From assembly GCA_964411125.1 (NCBI GenBank), contig CAYPJU010000030.1, forward strand, positions 5,509 through 69,508: a DNA stretch of 64,000 nucleotides. Reading direction: 5' to 3'. Positions 26,901 through 41,541 of this stretch are shown here, one piece after another; position 1 is the first letter of the stretch, and each line of letters starts with the position of its first letter. Source of the DNA: JBFIHF01 sp964411125. Its GTDB lineage: Bacteria > Myxococcota_A > Bradymonadia > Bradymonadales > Bradymonadaceae. Made by a program: the position numbers and the translations under genes. Below the pieces are notes generated by a model. It was not told where the DNA came from, did not search any database, and worked only from the letters and a program-made list of their open reading frames with translations.

Positions 26901-27268
26901 TGTGGTGCTGGGACTCGCGACGCAACCCCCAGACCCCGACCCAGATCGTCAGCGACACCGACTGGGACTACGTCGACGCACAGTCCGTCAGTCACAAATG
27001 CGCGATCAAACAGAACGGAACGCTGTGGTGCTGGGGCAACAACTCCAACGGGCAGCTCGGCGACGGCACTACCATCAACAAGACCTCGCCGAACCCCATC
27101 GGGTCCGCTACGTGGCTCGACGTCGCCACCACGGGCGGAACGTTCGGAGGTGGGCACACCTGCGGAATCCAGATGGACGGAACACTCTGGTGCTGGGGCT
27201 CCGACCTCTCGGGCCAGCTCGGCGTCGGCGGAGCGTGGGTGACCACTCCACAGCCGGTCGCCCCGTAG
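23987..27268 (+). CDS. Surface lipoprotein with Ig-like repeats and RCC1 propellers
   Basis: A 1093-residue exported protein. The signal peptide ends in a lipobox (AFAVAC), followed by an Asn/Gly-rich linker. Residues about 55-415 hold four cadherin/Ig-like 'tandem-95' repeats, each with IDVLAND (first copy LLIDVLANDTDPDGD). Residues about 415-1090 hold 14 RCC1-like repeats, each ending near LWCWG or a variant, enough for two seven-blade propellers. Such proteins act as adhesins or ligand binders on the cell surface. The start is GTG with a GGAGA ribosome site. It stands alone and ends before a bidirectional terminator. Confidence 0.88.
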   Translation: MRVLRTCLVCCLAFAVACKGDPPTKNNGDENNGSPGNNGQNNGENNGDPDPDNDPPEAVDDMATVAVNSALLIDVLANDTDPDGDVLSLKSVGTAQNGSPEIEGNRVRYTPARDFAGVDSFQYTVEDPSGATSIARVRLIIESGPIANPDTATAQPGQTLVIDVLANDNHPQGGALTIDSVEDPLGGTASTDGQTVTYVSDVGTSGLDEFDYTVVDETGARATATITVDVNSAPTATPDTATATRGQTVTIDVLANDTDPDGDTLTIASIPQPATGQTAIVANKIEYTAPADFGGVDSFRYAISDGHGNESVAEVQIAVNSPPVVVDDASKVFVNEPRTIDVLANDSDPDGDTLTVTGVTQPSSGSATTDGSTVLFTPGVDFEGIVTFDYTVSDGVDGTATGTVTVEVEPPFEGLKLASGNNHNCRIRSNGTLVCWGDNTQGQLGDGSRTDQPGPTPVGSATDWRSVSAGRTTTCGVRGNGTLWCAGSNSDRQFGVDTPSSSQTMIQVNSDTDWLLVSTGDRHTCALKETGELFCSGWNLDGEIGIGSNSTWVDQFTRVGGQTDWTLVTAGDGHTCGLRGIGQLWCWGENSSDQLGDPNLRDSSVPAQIGTDQNWDYLDAGRYYTCGIRNGALFCWGSGYRGQLGNGGTGSVESPQQIGSATDWTDVSANYDHTCGIRGGELWCWGQNLYGQLGDGTTDDRTLPTRVGTTADWQNVSVGQSHTCATKTDGTAHCWGRDSDGSLGDGEMPGSLVPQQITSNDTFVDVSVNYGTTCAVKDDGTLWCWGGNDDGQLANGTTDPEQLPQQSGFSTDWVSISHGTSFFCGHKTNDSMWCWGNNWLGMLGDGSRDTRLNPTLIGGGATWATMDGTSQHSCGTQTDGTMWCWGQNSRDQFGVDSSVIGQSLFPYQVGTDADWDQAEVGGYMSCGIKAGQLWCWGQNYGAAPVQVGTDTNWRQISIADDEICGLRTNDTLWCWDSRRNPQTPTQIVSDTDWDYVDAQSVSHKCAIKQNGTLWCWGNNSNGQLGDGTTINKTSPNPIGSATWLDVATTGGTFGGGHTCGIQMDGTLWCWGSDLSGQLGVGGAWVTTPQPVAP

Positions 27269-27297
27269 GCCGATCGCCGCTCACCGAAACCAGCCCG

Positions 27298-27331
27298 AAA
27301 AGGGAGCGCGGCCGGAATCCCGACCGCGCTC
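27298..27331. terminator. Terminator between convergent genes
   Basis: GAGCGCGG (27304-27311) and CCGCGCTC (27324-27331) form a perfect 8-bp stem between the RCC1 lipoprotein (+) and the DJ-1/PfpI gene (-). Read on the minus strand the stem is followed by CCTTTTC (27298-27303), a T-run. Read on the plus strand it is followed by TTCC. It therefore serves the minus gene best and possibly both. Confidence 0.6.
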
Positions 27332-27356
27332 TTCCATCTGCAGCGATGTCTGGTGC

Positions 27357-28067
27357 CTACTCGGCCGCGCTGCGCTCCGACGACGTATCGGCGAGCGTGT
27401 CGACGATCGCGTTTCCGAGCGACTCCGCGGAGGCCGGGTTCTGGCCCGTGACGAAACGGCCGTCGACGACGACCTGATCCTCCATGTTTCCACCCCCCTC
27501 GAAGATCGCGCCGCGTTTGCGAAGCGCGGACTCGAGCAGGAAGGGGACGACGTCGGTCTTGTCGACCGCCTCCTCTTCGGCGTTGGTGAAGCTCACCATC
27601 CGCCTGTCGTTCACGAAGTAGCTACGGTCGCTCAGGCGCAGATTCACGAACGCCGCGGGCCCGTGACAGATCGAGGCGATCACGCCGCCGGCTTCGTAGC
27701 ATTCACGCGCGAGACGTTGCAGCTCCTCGTTGTCCGGAAAGTCCCACATCGTTCCGTGACCGCCGGGGAAGAAGATCGCGTCGTATTGCTGACCTTCCAA
27801 CGCCTCCGGTCGCAGCGGCTGATCGAGACTCTTCTGGATCGACTCGTCGGCCATGAACTGCTGGCCGTCCGTGTCGTCTTCTCGGTCGAGACTGTTCGGG
27901 TCTACCGGAGCAGACTTCCCACCGGGGGTGGCGAAATCGACCGAATAGCCTGCCTCCGTCAGTACGCGGTAGGGAGTGGCGGCCTCGGTCAGGTCGAAAC
28001 CGGTCGGTTCGCCGGTGTCGCCGAGACGATCGTGAGCAGTGAGTACGAACAATACATTTCCTTTCAT
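27357..28067 (-). CDS. DJ-1/PfpI-family protein, Hsp31-like
   Basis: A 236-residue class I glutamine-amidotransferase-like protein. The nucleophile elbow ASICHGPAAF carries Cys134, and FFPGGHGTMWDFP is the family strand-turn with the partner Glu near residue 20. The size and motifs match the Hsp31/HchA-type group (glyoxalase III and protein-deglycase or chaperone activities). There is an excellent ribosome site (AAAGGAG on the minus strand, 28075-28081). It is monocistronic, with a terminator after it. Confidence 0.85.
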   Translation of the reverse strand: MKGNVLFVLTAHDRLGDTGEPTGFDLTEAATPYRVLTEAGYSVDFATPGGKSAPVDPNSLDREDDTDGQQFMADESIQKSLDQPLRPEALEGQQYDAIFFPGGHGTMWDFPDNEELQRLARECYEAGGVIASICHGPAAFVNLRLSDRSYFVNDRRMVSFTNAEEEAVDKTDVVPFLLESALRKRGAIFEGGGNMEDQVVVDGRFVTGQNPASAESLGNAIVDTLADTSSERSAAE

Positions 28068-28245
28068 CCAAGAACTCCTTTTGCTTGCAGTGTAAACGGC
28101 TTGCTTGCGCGATCTCCCCTGCGACGAACCTACGACGCACGCTGGGGCGTCAAGCGGATTGCCGCCGGGAATATGTCGCGGGGCGAGCGCGCTCTTGCGT
28201 CGGTCCGCGGGAGTCGGCATCATCCCCGCGAGCGGAGCAACGAAA

Positions 28246-28500
28246 ATGTCGGACGAGATCTCCAACAAGCAGCGACGCAAAGCAGCGCGCGAAGCGGCAC
28301 ACAAGCTACGCCGCGATCCAGCGTGGCAGGCGTTGAAGACATCCCCGATGGAAAAGCTCGAAGAGCTCGACCAGAAGATGCGCGACGCTCGGGTCTACGC
28401 CGACGCACCACGCTGCGAGGCGTGCGCCACCGCCCGCGAAAACTCTGGCGACGATACCGCACTCTGCGAAGACCACCTCGCCGAAGCGATGGGCTTCTGA
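28246..28500 (+). CDS. Small Cys-containing protein upstream of an ABC-F gene
   Basis: An 84-residue protein with a Lys/Arg-rich helical N-terminus (NKQRRKAAREAAHKLRRDP) and a C-terminal Cys cluster (CEACATARENSGDDTALCEDH) that could bind zinc. I do not recognise the family. It ends 20 bases before the ABC-F gene and is probably co-transcribed with it. A basic helix plus a metal-binding tail would suit RNA or ribosome binding, which fits an ABC-F neighbour; this is inference. Confidence 0.6.
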   Translation: MSDEISNKQRRKAAREAAHKLRRDPAWQALKTSPMEKLEELDQKMRDARVYADAPRCEACATARENSGDDTALCEDHLAEAMGF

Positions 28501-28520
28501 CACCTGCCGAGCAGTAACCA

Positions 28521-30155
28521 GTGATTGTAATCAACGACCTCACCGTCGCGCACGGTGCCCGCACCCTCTTCGCCGACGCCACCATCACCTTCTCCCCGGG
28601 CCACAAGTACGGCATCGTCGGGGCGAACGGGTCCGGAAAGTCGACCCTCATGCGGGTCATCGCCGGCGACGAAGAGCCCACCTCGGGGACCGTGACGATT
28701 CCGCTGAAGACCCGCGTCGGCGTCCTCCGCCAGGACCATTTCCAGTACGAAGACACGCCGATTCTCGACGTCGTCATGATGGGACACGCCGATCTCTGGG
28801 AGGCGATGGTCGAGAAGGACGAGATGCTCGAGGCAGCAGCTACCGACCCCGAGGCCTTCGACGCCGAGCGGTTCGGCGACCTCGAGGACGTGGTCCTCGC
28901 CAACGACGGGTACGGGTTCGAAGCGCGGGCCGCCGACATCCTCGAGGGGCTCAACATCGGGACCGAGGTCCACCGCGAGCCGCTCTCCGTGCTCAGCGGA
29001 GGGTACAAGCTTCGCGTGCTGCTGGCGCAGACTCTCGCGAGCAACCCGGACGTGTTGCTGCTCGACGAGCCGACGAACCACCTCGACATCGAATCGATCG
29101 CGTGGCTCGAGCAGTTCTTGCTCGACTACCGGGGCTGTGTCCTCGTCGTCTCGCACGACCATCGATTCCTCGACGCGGTCTGCACCGAAATCGTCGACGT
29201 CGACTACGAAATGGTCACCGAGTACACCGGCAACTACTCGCAGTTCGAGGCCGCCAAAGCGCTCGACCGGGAGCAGAAAGAGGCGCTCATCGAGAAGCAG
29301 GAGGCCGAGATCGCGCAGCATAAGGCGTTCGTCGAGCGCTTCCGCGCGAAGGCAACCAAGGCCCGCCAGGCGCAGAGCCGCGCCAAGCAGATGGAAAAGA
29401 TCGACGTCGTGGAGCTGCCACGCAGCTCGCGCCGGTTCCCGAAGTTCAAATTTGGCGCCGAGCGCGATACCGGCCGTGTAGTCGTCGAGGTAGACGGAGT
29501 CTGCAAGGCGTTCGAAGACAACGTCGTGCTGCGCGACGTCTCATTCACCGTGATGCGAGGTGATCGCGTCGCGATCATCGGGCCGAATGGAATCGGCAAG
29601 TCCACATTACTCAAGATCCTGGTCGGCGAGCATCGCGCCGATGCTGGCGAGGTCGAGTGGGGACATGCGGCCGAGCCTGGGTACTTCAGCCAGGATCAGG
29701 GGGAGATGTCGGGGTCGGAGGAAGCGTCGATTCACGACTGGCTCTGGGATTTCTGCCCCCAACAGCCGACCGGCTTCGTGCGCGGAAAGCTGGCCGAAAT
29801 GCTCTTCGGCAAAGACGACGTCGACAAGAAGATCGGCAACCTTTCAGGCGGCGAAATGGCTCGGATGGCGTTCGCTCGACTCGGCATCCAGAAGCCCAAC
29901 GTGCTCGTCCTCGACGAGCCGACCAACCACCTCGACCTGGAGGGCATCTCGGCGCTCGCCGACGGGCTCGCCAGTTATCCGAACGCGATGCTCTTCGTCT
30001 CCCACGACCGCTGGTTCGTCGGGAAACTCGCCACCCGCATCATCCACATTCGCCCCGACGAAGTGATCGATTTCCCCGGCAACTACGAGGAGTACCTGCG
30101 CTGGCGCTCCGAACGGGGCATGGACACGTTCGCCAACGAGGCCACGGTGCGGTGA
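28521..30155 (+). CDS. ABC-F family ATPase, YbiT-like
   Basis: A 544-residue soluble protein with two ABC ATPase domains and no membrane helices. Domain 1 has Walker A GANGSGKST, signature LSGGYKLRV and Walker B LLLDEPTNHLD. Domain 2 has GPNGIGKST, LSGGEMARM and LVLDEPTNHLD. The charged linker between them (about residues 245-300) is the P-site interaction motif of ABC-F translation factors. The N-terminal sequence resembles E. coli YbiT. Such proteins act on ribosome complexes in translation. The start is GTG. Confidence 0.92.
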   Translation: MIVINDLTVAHGARTLFADATITFSPGHKYGIVGANGSGKSTLMRVIAGDEEPTSGTVTIPLKTRVGVLRQDHFQYEDTPILDVVMMGHADLWEAMVEKDEMLEAAATDPEAFDAERFGDLEDVVLANDGYGFEARAADILEGLNIGTEVHREPLSVLSGGYKLRVLLAQTLASNPDVLLLDEPTNHLDIESIAWLEQFLLDYRGCVLVVSHDHRFLDAVCTEIVDVDYEMVTEYTGNYSQFEAAKALDREQKEALIEKQEAEIAQHKAFVERFRAKATKARQAQSRAKQMEKIDVVELPRSSRRFPKFKFGAERDTGRVVVEVDGVCKAFEDNVVLRDVSFTVMRGDRVAIIGPNGIGKSTLLKILVGEHRADAGEVEWGHAAEPGYFSQDQGEMSGSEEASIHDWLWDFCPQQPTGFVRGKLAEMLFGKDDVDKKIGNLSGGEMARMAFARLGIQKPNVLVLDEPTNHLDLEGISALADGLASYPNAMLFVSHDRWFVGKLATRIIHIRPDEVIDFPGNYEEYLRWRSERGMDTFANEATVR

Positions 30156-30221
30156 CGGGCGGTGGGGGTACCCCCCACGCTCTACGCCGAGTTCAGGCGC
30201 CGCCGAGCGGCCCCCTCCCGT

Positions 30222-36631
<6,410 letters not shown>

Positions 36632-36635
<4 letters not shown>

Positions 36636-38269
36636 GCTCTTCCTCTCGGCAGGACGGCCAACAGGTCGTCCGGATATGCGGGTTTGACGAGGTGCTCGTC
36701 GAACCCTGCTTCTTCTGCGCGTTTACGGTCTGCGGGGCCGCCGTAGCCGGTCATCGCGATCAACTTCGGCGTCCCGTCCTTCATCTCTTCTCGAATCTTC
36801 ATCGCGGCTTCGTAGCCATTCATCCCGGGCATTCCGACGTCCATCAGGACGACGTCGGGGCAGAACTTCGTCACCAGTTCCACGCCGCGCTCGCCGTCCT
36901 CGGCGATCTCCACGTCGTGCCCCCAGGCTTCGAGCAAGCTCTTGAGGAGGGACCGAACGTCCCCATCATCGTCGATCAGCGCGATCCGCAGGGGACTGTC
37001 GCTCTCCCCGACGCTCAGTGGCAACGGCGTGATCTGGGCGGGGCGTTTCGGCGCGATCACCCGCGGCAACCTCACCTCGAACTCACTTCCCTTCCCCGGA
37101 CCTTCGCTGCTCGCCTGAATCTCTCCACCGTGCAGTTCGACGATCCGACTCGCGACCGTCAACCCCAGACCGAGCCCACTGCCCCCCGGCGTCTCCTGGG
37201 CGAACAGGTCGAAGATGCGATCGAGCTGTTCGGAACTGATCCCGCGCCCGTCATCACTCACCTTGAAGACCACGTGGTCGCCGTCGACCTTCAGTTCGGC
37301 GCGGATGTTGCCCCCCTCGGGGGTATAGCGTACCGCATTGTGGATCAAGTTGGACATCACCTGGGTCAGGCGCACCGGATCCCCCTCCACGTAGGCCGAC
37401 TCGCTCGGCCCCTCGTAGCTGAACGACTGCTCGCGCTCGCCCACGACGAACTGATGCGTGTCAGCCGCGCTCTGCGCGGCGTCCCGCAAGTCGAACTCCA
37501 TCATGTTCATCGCGACCTTTCCGCGGGAAATGCGGGAGACGTCGAGGAGATCGTCCACGAGCCGAGTCAACTGCTTCGCCTGTCGGGTCATCGAGCGGTG
37601 CGACTCGACGAAACGCTCGCTGGGGAGGCCGAGCTCGCTCATCAGCCCAAGCCCCCCCACGATGGAGGCGAGCGGATTTCGCAACTCGTGCGCCAGGATC
37701 GCGAGAAACTCGTCTTTCCGTCGGCTCTCCTCACGGAGCTGGTCGGCTTCCCACCGTTGCCGCTCCTCCTGCAGTTTACGCGCGGCTTCGCGCCGCTCCA
37801 TCGCCCGCAACTGCTCCGTCTGCCTGACGATCTCACTCTTTCGATCCTGCAGCGTCACGAAGACCGACGCCTTCGCCTTCAACACCTCCGGAACGATCGG
37901 CTTGAAGAGAAAGTCGACGGCGCCCAGCGAGTAGCCGCGCAAAACGTCGAGGTCGTCACGAGTGTTCGCGGTAATGAAGATGATGGGGACGTGCGCGTTG
38001 CGCCCGCGAGAGCGGATCAACTCGGCGGTCTCGAAGCCGTCCATTCCGGGCATTTGGACGTCGAGCAGGATCAGCGCGAAGTCGCGATGGAGGAGGCAGC
38101 GGAGCGCTTCGCGGCCCGACCGAGCCGTCACCAGACGACGCTCCAGATCCCCCAGCGCCACCTCGATGGCGGTGAGATTCGCCGCGTCGTCGTCCACCAC
38201 CAAAATATCGCGGGCGGGGCCGGACTCGGACTCTTCGTGGAGGCCGGGGGTGTTCACGCGATGGTCCAT
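36632..38269 (-). CDS. Hybrid histidine kinase, receiver-kinase-receiver
   Basis: A 545-residue cytosolic protein. An N-terminal receiver (ILVVDDD from residue 22, phospho-Asp70 in LILLDVQMPGMDG) is followed by a coiled coil and HisKA with AHELRNPL (His194). Then come a HATPase (N-box NLIHNAVRY, GLGLTVASRIVELHGG) and a C-terminal receiver with Asp477 (VLMDVGMPGMNG). It has no sensor or membrane domain, so it takes its signal from another protein. The last four bases overlap the start of the poly-HAMP kinase (ATGA on the minus strand), so the two are co-translated and probably form a phosphorelay. Confidence 0.9.
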
Positions 38270-38371
38270 GCGGTCCGCTCGTTGCTCTCGCGCCCGTGTG
38301 GACGTGGAAAGATGACTTCTTGGGGAGACCCGAGCCGAGAAGGTGAGCACAGATCGGGCCTCGACAAAACG

Positions 38372-38412
38372 AAAAAAGACCGCTCGCCCCCCGAGCGTCG
38401 AGCGGAGCGGTC
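38372..38412 (-). terminator. Rho-independent terminator
   Basis: GACCGCTC (38378-38385) pairs with GAGCGGTC (38405-38412). On the minus strand the stem is followed directly by TTTTTT (38377-38372). An inner alternative stem (38381-38386 with 38392-38397) is possible. It ends the transcript of the exported protein at 38438-39415 and separates it from the hybrid kinase genes. Confidence 0.8.
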
Positions 38413-38437
38413 ACCAAACCATTGCGTTTGCTCGGGA

Positions 38438-39415
38438 TCAGCGCAACGTGCCATTGAGACGATCAATTCTTTGCACCGCGCTCTCCAGCCGATCCGCGGC
38501 TTCGCGGAACTCCTGAGGGCGCTCGGCGGCCCGCAGACGCAACAACTGATCCTGAGCATCGATCATCGCAGCGCGCATCTCCCGCACTCCCTCGACACCT
38601 CTGCCGACGAGTCGTTGGTCGATGCGTTGCAGGTTGTCGATCTCCGTGGCGAGCTGTCGCACGTGCAGCGAAAGTCCCTGGATCGCCTTGTTCGTCTCGA
38701 GACCGTCCGGGTCGATCCGTCCCGCCGTGCGAACGTCCAAGAGCGAATTCCCGATCTCGGAGCTCAGCGACTCGACGTTGTCCGCCCCGCGGGACGCGAC
38801 CAGTTCGACCTCGTCCTCGTCCAGCTCGGCGAGCTGCGCGACCGAAATCTCGTCACCGGCACGGTGCCCGTTGATGAGCGACACGCCGACGGGATCCTCC
38901 ACCGGAGCCCAGATTCGACTGTCCGCGTCACCGGCGACGGCGACGTCGTCATCTTCGAACGGCCGGCCCTTCACCGTCCGGTCGGGTTCGGGGAGCCGAT
39001 TGCTCGAGTTGACCCCGGCGGTCGACGGTACACGCGACTTCTTGCGCGTCGTCTGGCGCTTCTTCACCACCGCGCGCGGGGCACGCGGTTTCTCGTCGAG
39101 CGACGTCCTCGACGACGTCCCCGACATCAGTTCGTCCGCGCCAGGGAGCCGCATCGGAGCCGTCTCGTACTCCACGGACTGCTCGATCACGACCTCCTCT
39201 TCGTCTCCCAGCCGGTCCGTACTCTGGTCGTCCCCGACGATGTCGGTCGATCCCTCCGTGTCGACTTCGTTGATGTCCCCCGCGCGCTCGAGTTCCCGGT
39301 CGAGTGCGTCGTAGATCTCTATCTCGTCGGCGTCCGCGGAAGCCTGACCGACGGCCAGGGATGGGGACAATAGGAGGGTTACGGCTAGCGAAAATCCAGT
39401 GACAATGCGTTTCAT
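38438..39415 (-). CDS. Exported acidic protein with C-terminal coiled coil
   Basis: A 325-residue protein with a clear signal peptide (MKRIVTGFSLAVTLLLSPSLAVGQAS, cleavage after about residue 24). The mature part is strongly acidic up to about residue 90, then has a basic patch (VVKKRQTTRKKSRV). A final 100-residue helical region (LHVRQLATEIDNLQRIDQ, REAADRLESAVQRIDRL) is likely a coiled coil. I do not recognise a family. A good ribosome site (GGAGAT) precedes it. It follows the other exported coiled-coil gene by 89 bases and ends at an intrinsic terminator. Confidence 0.75.
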   Translation of the reverse strand: MKRIVTGFSLAVTLLLSPSLAVGQASADADEIEIYDALDRELERAGDINEVDTEGSTDIVGDDQSTDRLGDEEEVVIEQSVEYETAPMRLPGADELMSGTSSRTSLDEKPRAPRAVVKKRQTTRKKSRVPSTAGVNSSNRLPEPDRTVKGRPFEDDDVAVAGDADSRIWAPVEDPVGVSLINGHRAGDEISVAQLAELDEDEVELVASRGADNVESLSSEIGNSLLDVRTAGRIDPDGLETNKAIQGLSLHVRQLATEIDNLQRIDQRLVGRGVEGVREMRAAMIDAQDQLLRLRAAERPQEFREAADRLESAVQRIDRLNGTLR

Positions 39416-39504
39416 CTTTATCTCCTCGCCAAAAAGGGCGGGTCATCCATTCACATTCGAAACATTCTCAGTGCCACGAAACCGCGTGGCGCGGGCGACC
39501 AACT

Positions 39505-40200
39505 TCAGCGGGCCGCGAGCGCTGCACTCTCTTTCTGCACGACCGCGAGCGAGGTCCTCACCGAGGCTGCCCGCTGGTCGAACTCTTCTTTCGATTTCGC
39601 ACGCTCCATCATCCGCACCTCCGCCCGAGCTCCCTCGAGACGCTCCTTCAGAGCTTCGGTCTTCTCGACGTCGCGGGGCTCATCCAGCTTGCGCTGGGCC
39701 GACTCGATGTTGTTCAGCTCGGTCTCGAGCGCGTCGAACTGCTCGTGAAGCGCCGCGAAACCCGCGTCGATCGCCGGATCGAGGCCGCTCTTGGCTTTCG
39801 CTTTCGCAGCCCGAACCTCACCGATGGTGCCGTTGATGACGTCGCGAAGCTGCCCGATGTAGCCCTGCCGCTGAGATATGTAGCGCCGCAGCACGGTTGA
39901 GGAGACGCCGCTCAGCATCGCGGGGTCCGCGGGCTGACCGATCTCGGTCCGGAGCACGAGCGTCGAATCGGGGGCCGCCCCACGCTCACCCGGCTCGGTG
40001 TAAGCGGGAGGAGTCCCCTGAATCTCGTTGGTGCGGGTGAACTGTTCCCATTCGCTCATCTTGCGCTCACGGAGCACGGGCATCTCCACGTCGGAGGCGG
40101 ACTCCGCCCCTGCCGTCGTGTTCGATTCCTGAGCGAGTGCGGGGGTTGCGAGTGCGCAAGAAGTGGCAAGCGCGGTGATCAATGCGGTCAGCGTCTTCAT
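39505..40200 (-). CDS. Exported coiled-coil protein
   Basis: A 231-residue protein with a signal peptide (ends near ATPALAQES, residue 23). After a Ser/Thr/Pro-rich start the C-terminal 130 residues are helical and charged (FDALETELNNIESAQRKL, EALKERLEGARAEVRMM) and probably a coiled coil. Ribosome site GGAGG is 6-10 bases before the ATG. It is the first gene of a two-gene unit with the exported acidic protein. Periplasmic partners of this kind can form stalks or scaffolds; no function is visible. Confidence 0.75.
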   Translation of the reverse strand: MKTLTALITALATSCALATPALAQESNTTAGAESASDVEMPVLRERKMSEWEQFTRTNEIQGTPPAYTEPGERGAAPDSTLVLRTEIGQPADPAMLSGVSSTVLRRYISQRQGYIGQLRDVINGTIGEVRAAKAKAKSGLDPAIDAGFAALHEQFDALETELNNIESAQRKLDEPRDVEKTEALKERLEGARAEVRMMERAKSKEEFDQRAASVRTSLAVVQKESAALAAR

Positions 40201-40264
40201 TTCAGCCTCCAAAAATCCATTTCGAACCAACGCCAATCATTCATTTCTGCGCGGCTCGCTTCCC

Positions 40265-40275
40265 ACACAATGTGT
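40265..40275. other. Small palindrome ACACA-A-TGTGT
   Basis: ACACA (40265-40269) and TGTGT (40271-40275) form a perfect inverted repeat around one base. It lies in the 191-base gap between the divergent genes at 40200 (-) and 40392 (+). It could be an operator half-site. Nothing else stands out in the gap. Confidence 0.3.
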
Positions 40276-40391
40276 ACGCGAACCGACCACACTCAAGCCG
40301 GAGAGGATCCACCGACCCCGGCGATCGCCCCGCGCCCGCGCCTCCACAACCCTTTCGCGCCCACGCCCCGCGAGGTAGAGTGAGTTCGCAC

Positions 40392-41162
40392 ATGAAGAAG
40401 AAGAAGATCCTGCTCATCGTCGCGACGGTCCTGGGGGCCCTCCTGCTCGGCATCGCCGGGCTGCTCGCCGTGACCTTCGGGGACGTGAAACCCCTGGAGG
40501 ACGGCGAGAGCTACGGCCGCATCGAGGTTGTGGCCGTGAACGGGTTCGTCGCGGCCTACCTCGTCGACGTCGGCGGGGGAAAGTTCGCCCTGGTCGATGC
40601 CGGAATCGACCCGGACGCGGCGACGATCATCGACCGCCTCGAGAAGCGTGGGGCGACCGCCCGGGACGTCGACGTGATCCTTCTCACTCACGGACATTCG
40701 GACCACGTGGGAGGAGCGAACGCATTTCCCGAAGCGAAGATCTACCTGCACGAGGGCGATCACGATCTCGCGGCAGGGAAAGTTGCGGCAAAGGGTCTCC
40801 TGACGCGGTTCACCAGCGCCGACCCGCCGGTGGTGGCGACCGAGGTCCTCAAAGATCGCGACGTCGTTCGGGTCGGCGAAGCGAACTTCCGTGTCTACCA
40901 CACCCCGGGACACACACCGGGCACCGTCGTCTTCGTCCTCGACGGCGTGATGCTCATGGGTGACGCGGCTCAGGTCAGACCCGACGACACCCTCGCCCCT
41001 CCCCCCTCCATCCTCACCGACGATCCTGCCGTCGCCATCGAGTCGGTGCGGCGACTCGCCGCGACCCTGGAGCACGACAACGTCGTGATCGAACGAATCG
41101 TCGGCGGTCATTCCGGGTCGACCGACCGAGTCGAAGCACTCGCCAACTTCACCGGCGAGTGA
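40392..41162 (+). CDS. Metallo-beta-lactamase-fold hydrolase, membrane-anchored
   Basis: A 256-residue protein with an N-terminal Lys-rich leader and one hydrophobic segment (residues about 6-27), so it is probably anchored with the domain outside. The MBL motif THGHSDHVGG is intact, followed by later ligands (HTPGHTPG, GDAAQV, IVGGHSG). The fold covers glyoxalase II-like and lactonase-like enzymes. The substrate is unknown. No good Shine-Dalgarno precedes the ATG. Confidence 0.82.
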   Translation: MKKKKILLIVATVLGALLLGIAGLLAVTFGDVKPLEDGESYGRIEVVAVNGFVAAYLVDVGGGKFALVDAGIDPDAATIIDRLEKRGATARDVDVILLTHGHSDHVGGANAFPEAKIYLHEGDHDLAAGKVAAKGLLTRFTSADPPVVATEVLKDRDVVRVGEANFRVYHTPGHTPGTVVFVLDGVMLMGDAAQVRPDDTLAPPPSILTDDPAVAIESVRRLAATLEHDNVVIERIVGGHSGSTDRVEALANFTGE

Positions 41163-41263
41163 GCCTCGAAATACGAATGAGCTTGAAAGGGAGGTCGCGC
41201 CGCGCTCTTCGGGCGCGCAGGCCTCTGATCATTCGCGCTCGGCCCTTCGAGCGAACCTCACAG

Positions 41264-41294
41264 AGAAAGGCCCGCGGGGAAACCCTGCGGGCCT
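41264..41294 (-). terminator. Likely terminator of the 41-residue peptide gene
   Basis: AGGCCCGC (41268-41275) pairs with GCGGGCCT (41287-41294), with GGG/CCC extending the stem past one bulged base. On the minus strand a short T-run follows (TTTC, 41267-41264). It lies 56 bases beyond the stop of the small membrane peptide gene. A second hairpin, CGCTCG-N6-CGAGCG (41236-41253), stands beside it. Confidence 0.55.
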
Positions 41295-41349
41295 GCATGC
41301 TCGGCGAATCGTTCCAAAGTGGGGGGGCGTTTCGCCCCGGCCCTCCTCG

Positions 41350-41475
41350 TCAGGCCAGAATCTGCGCGTTCGTCACGAAGTAGACTACGGCGACCATGAC
41401 GACTACGAAGATGAGAACGCCAAAGAGATATTTGTCGTATGAGTCGGAGATGAGTGGCTTTTTCATTTTCGGCAT
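41350..41475 (-). CDS. 41-residue single-helix membrane peptide
   Basis: A short protein starting MPKMKKPLISDSYDKYLFG, followed by one hydrophobic helix (VLIFVVVMVAVVYFV) and a short polar tail. A very good ribosome site (GGAGGT on the minus strand, 41479-41484) and a downstream stem-loop support it as real. The positively charged N-terminus suggests an N-in orientation. It is transcribed away from the APH-like gene. No family is recognised. Such peptides often modulate membrane enzymes; that is inference. Confidence 0.68.
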   Translation of the reverse strand: MPKMKKPLISDSYDKYLFGVLIFVVVMVAVVYFVTNAQILA

Positions 41476-41541
41476 GGTGAGACCTCCATTTTCCAGGCAT
41501 TCATTGCATTCGAAGGTCAACGTAACCGCCAAAGCCGCGCC

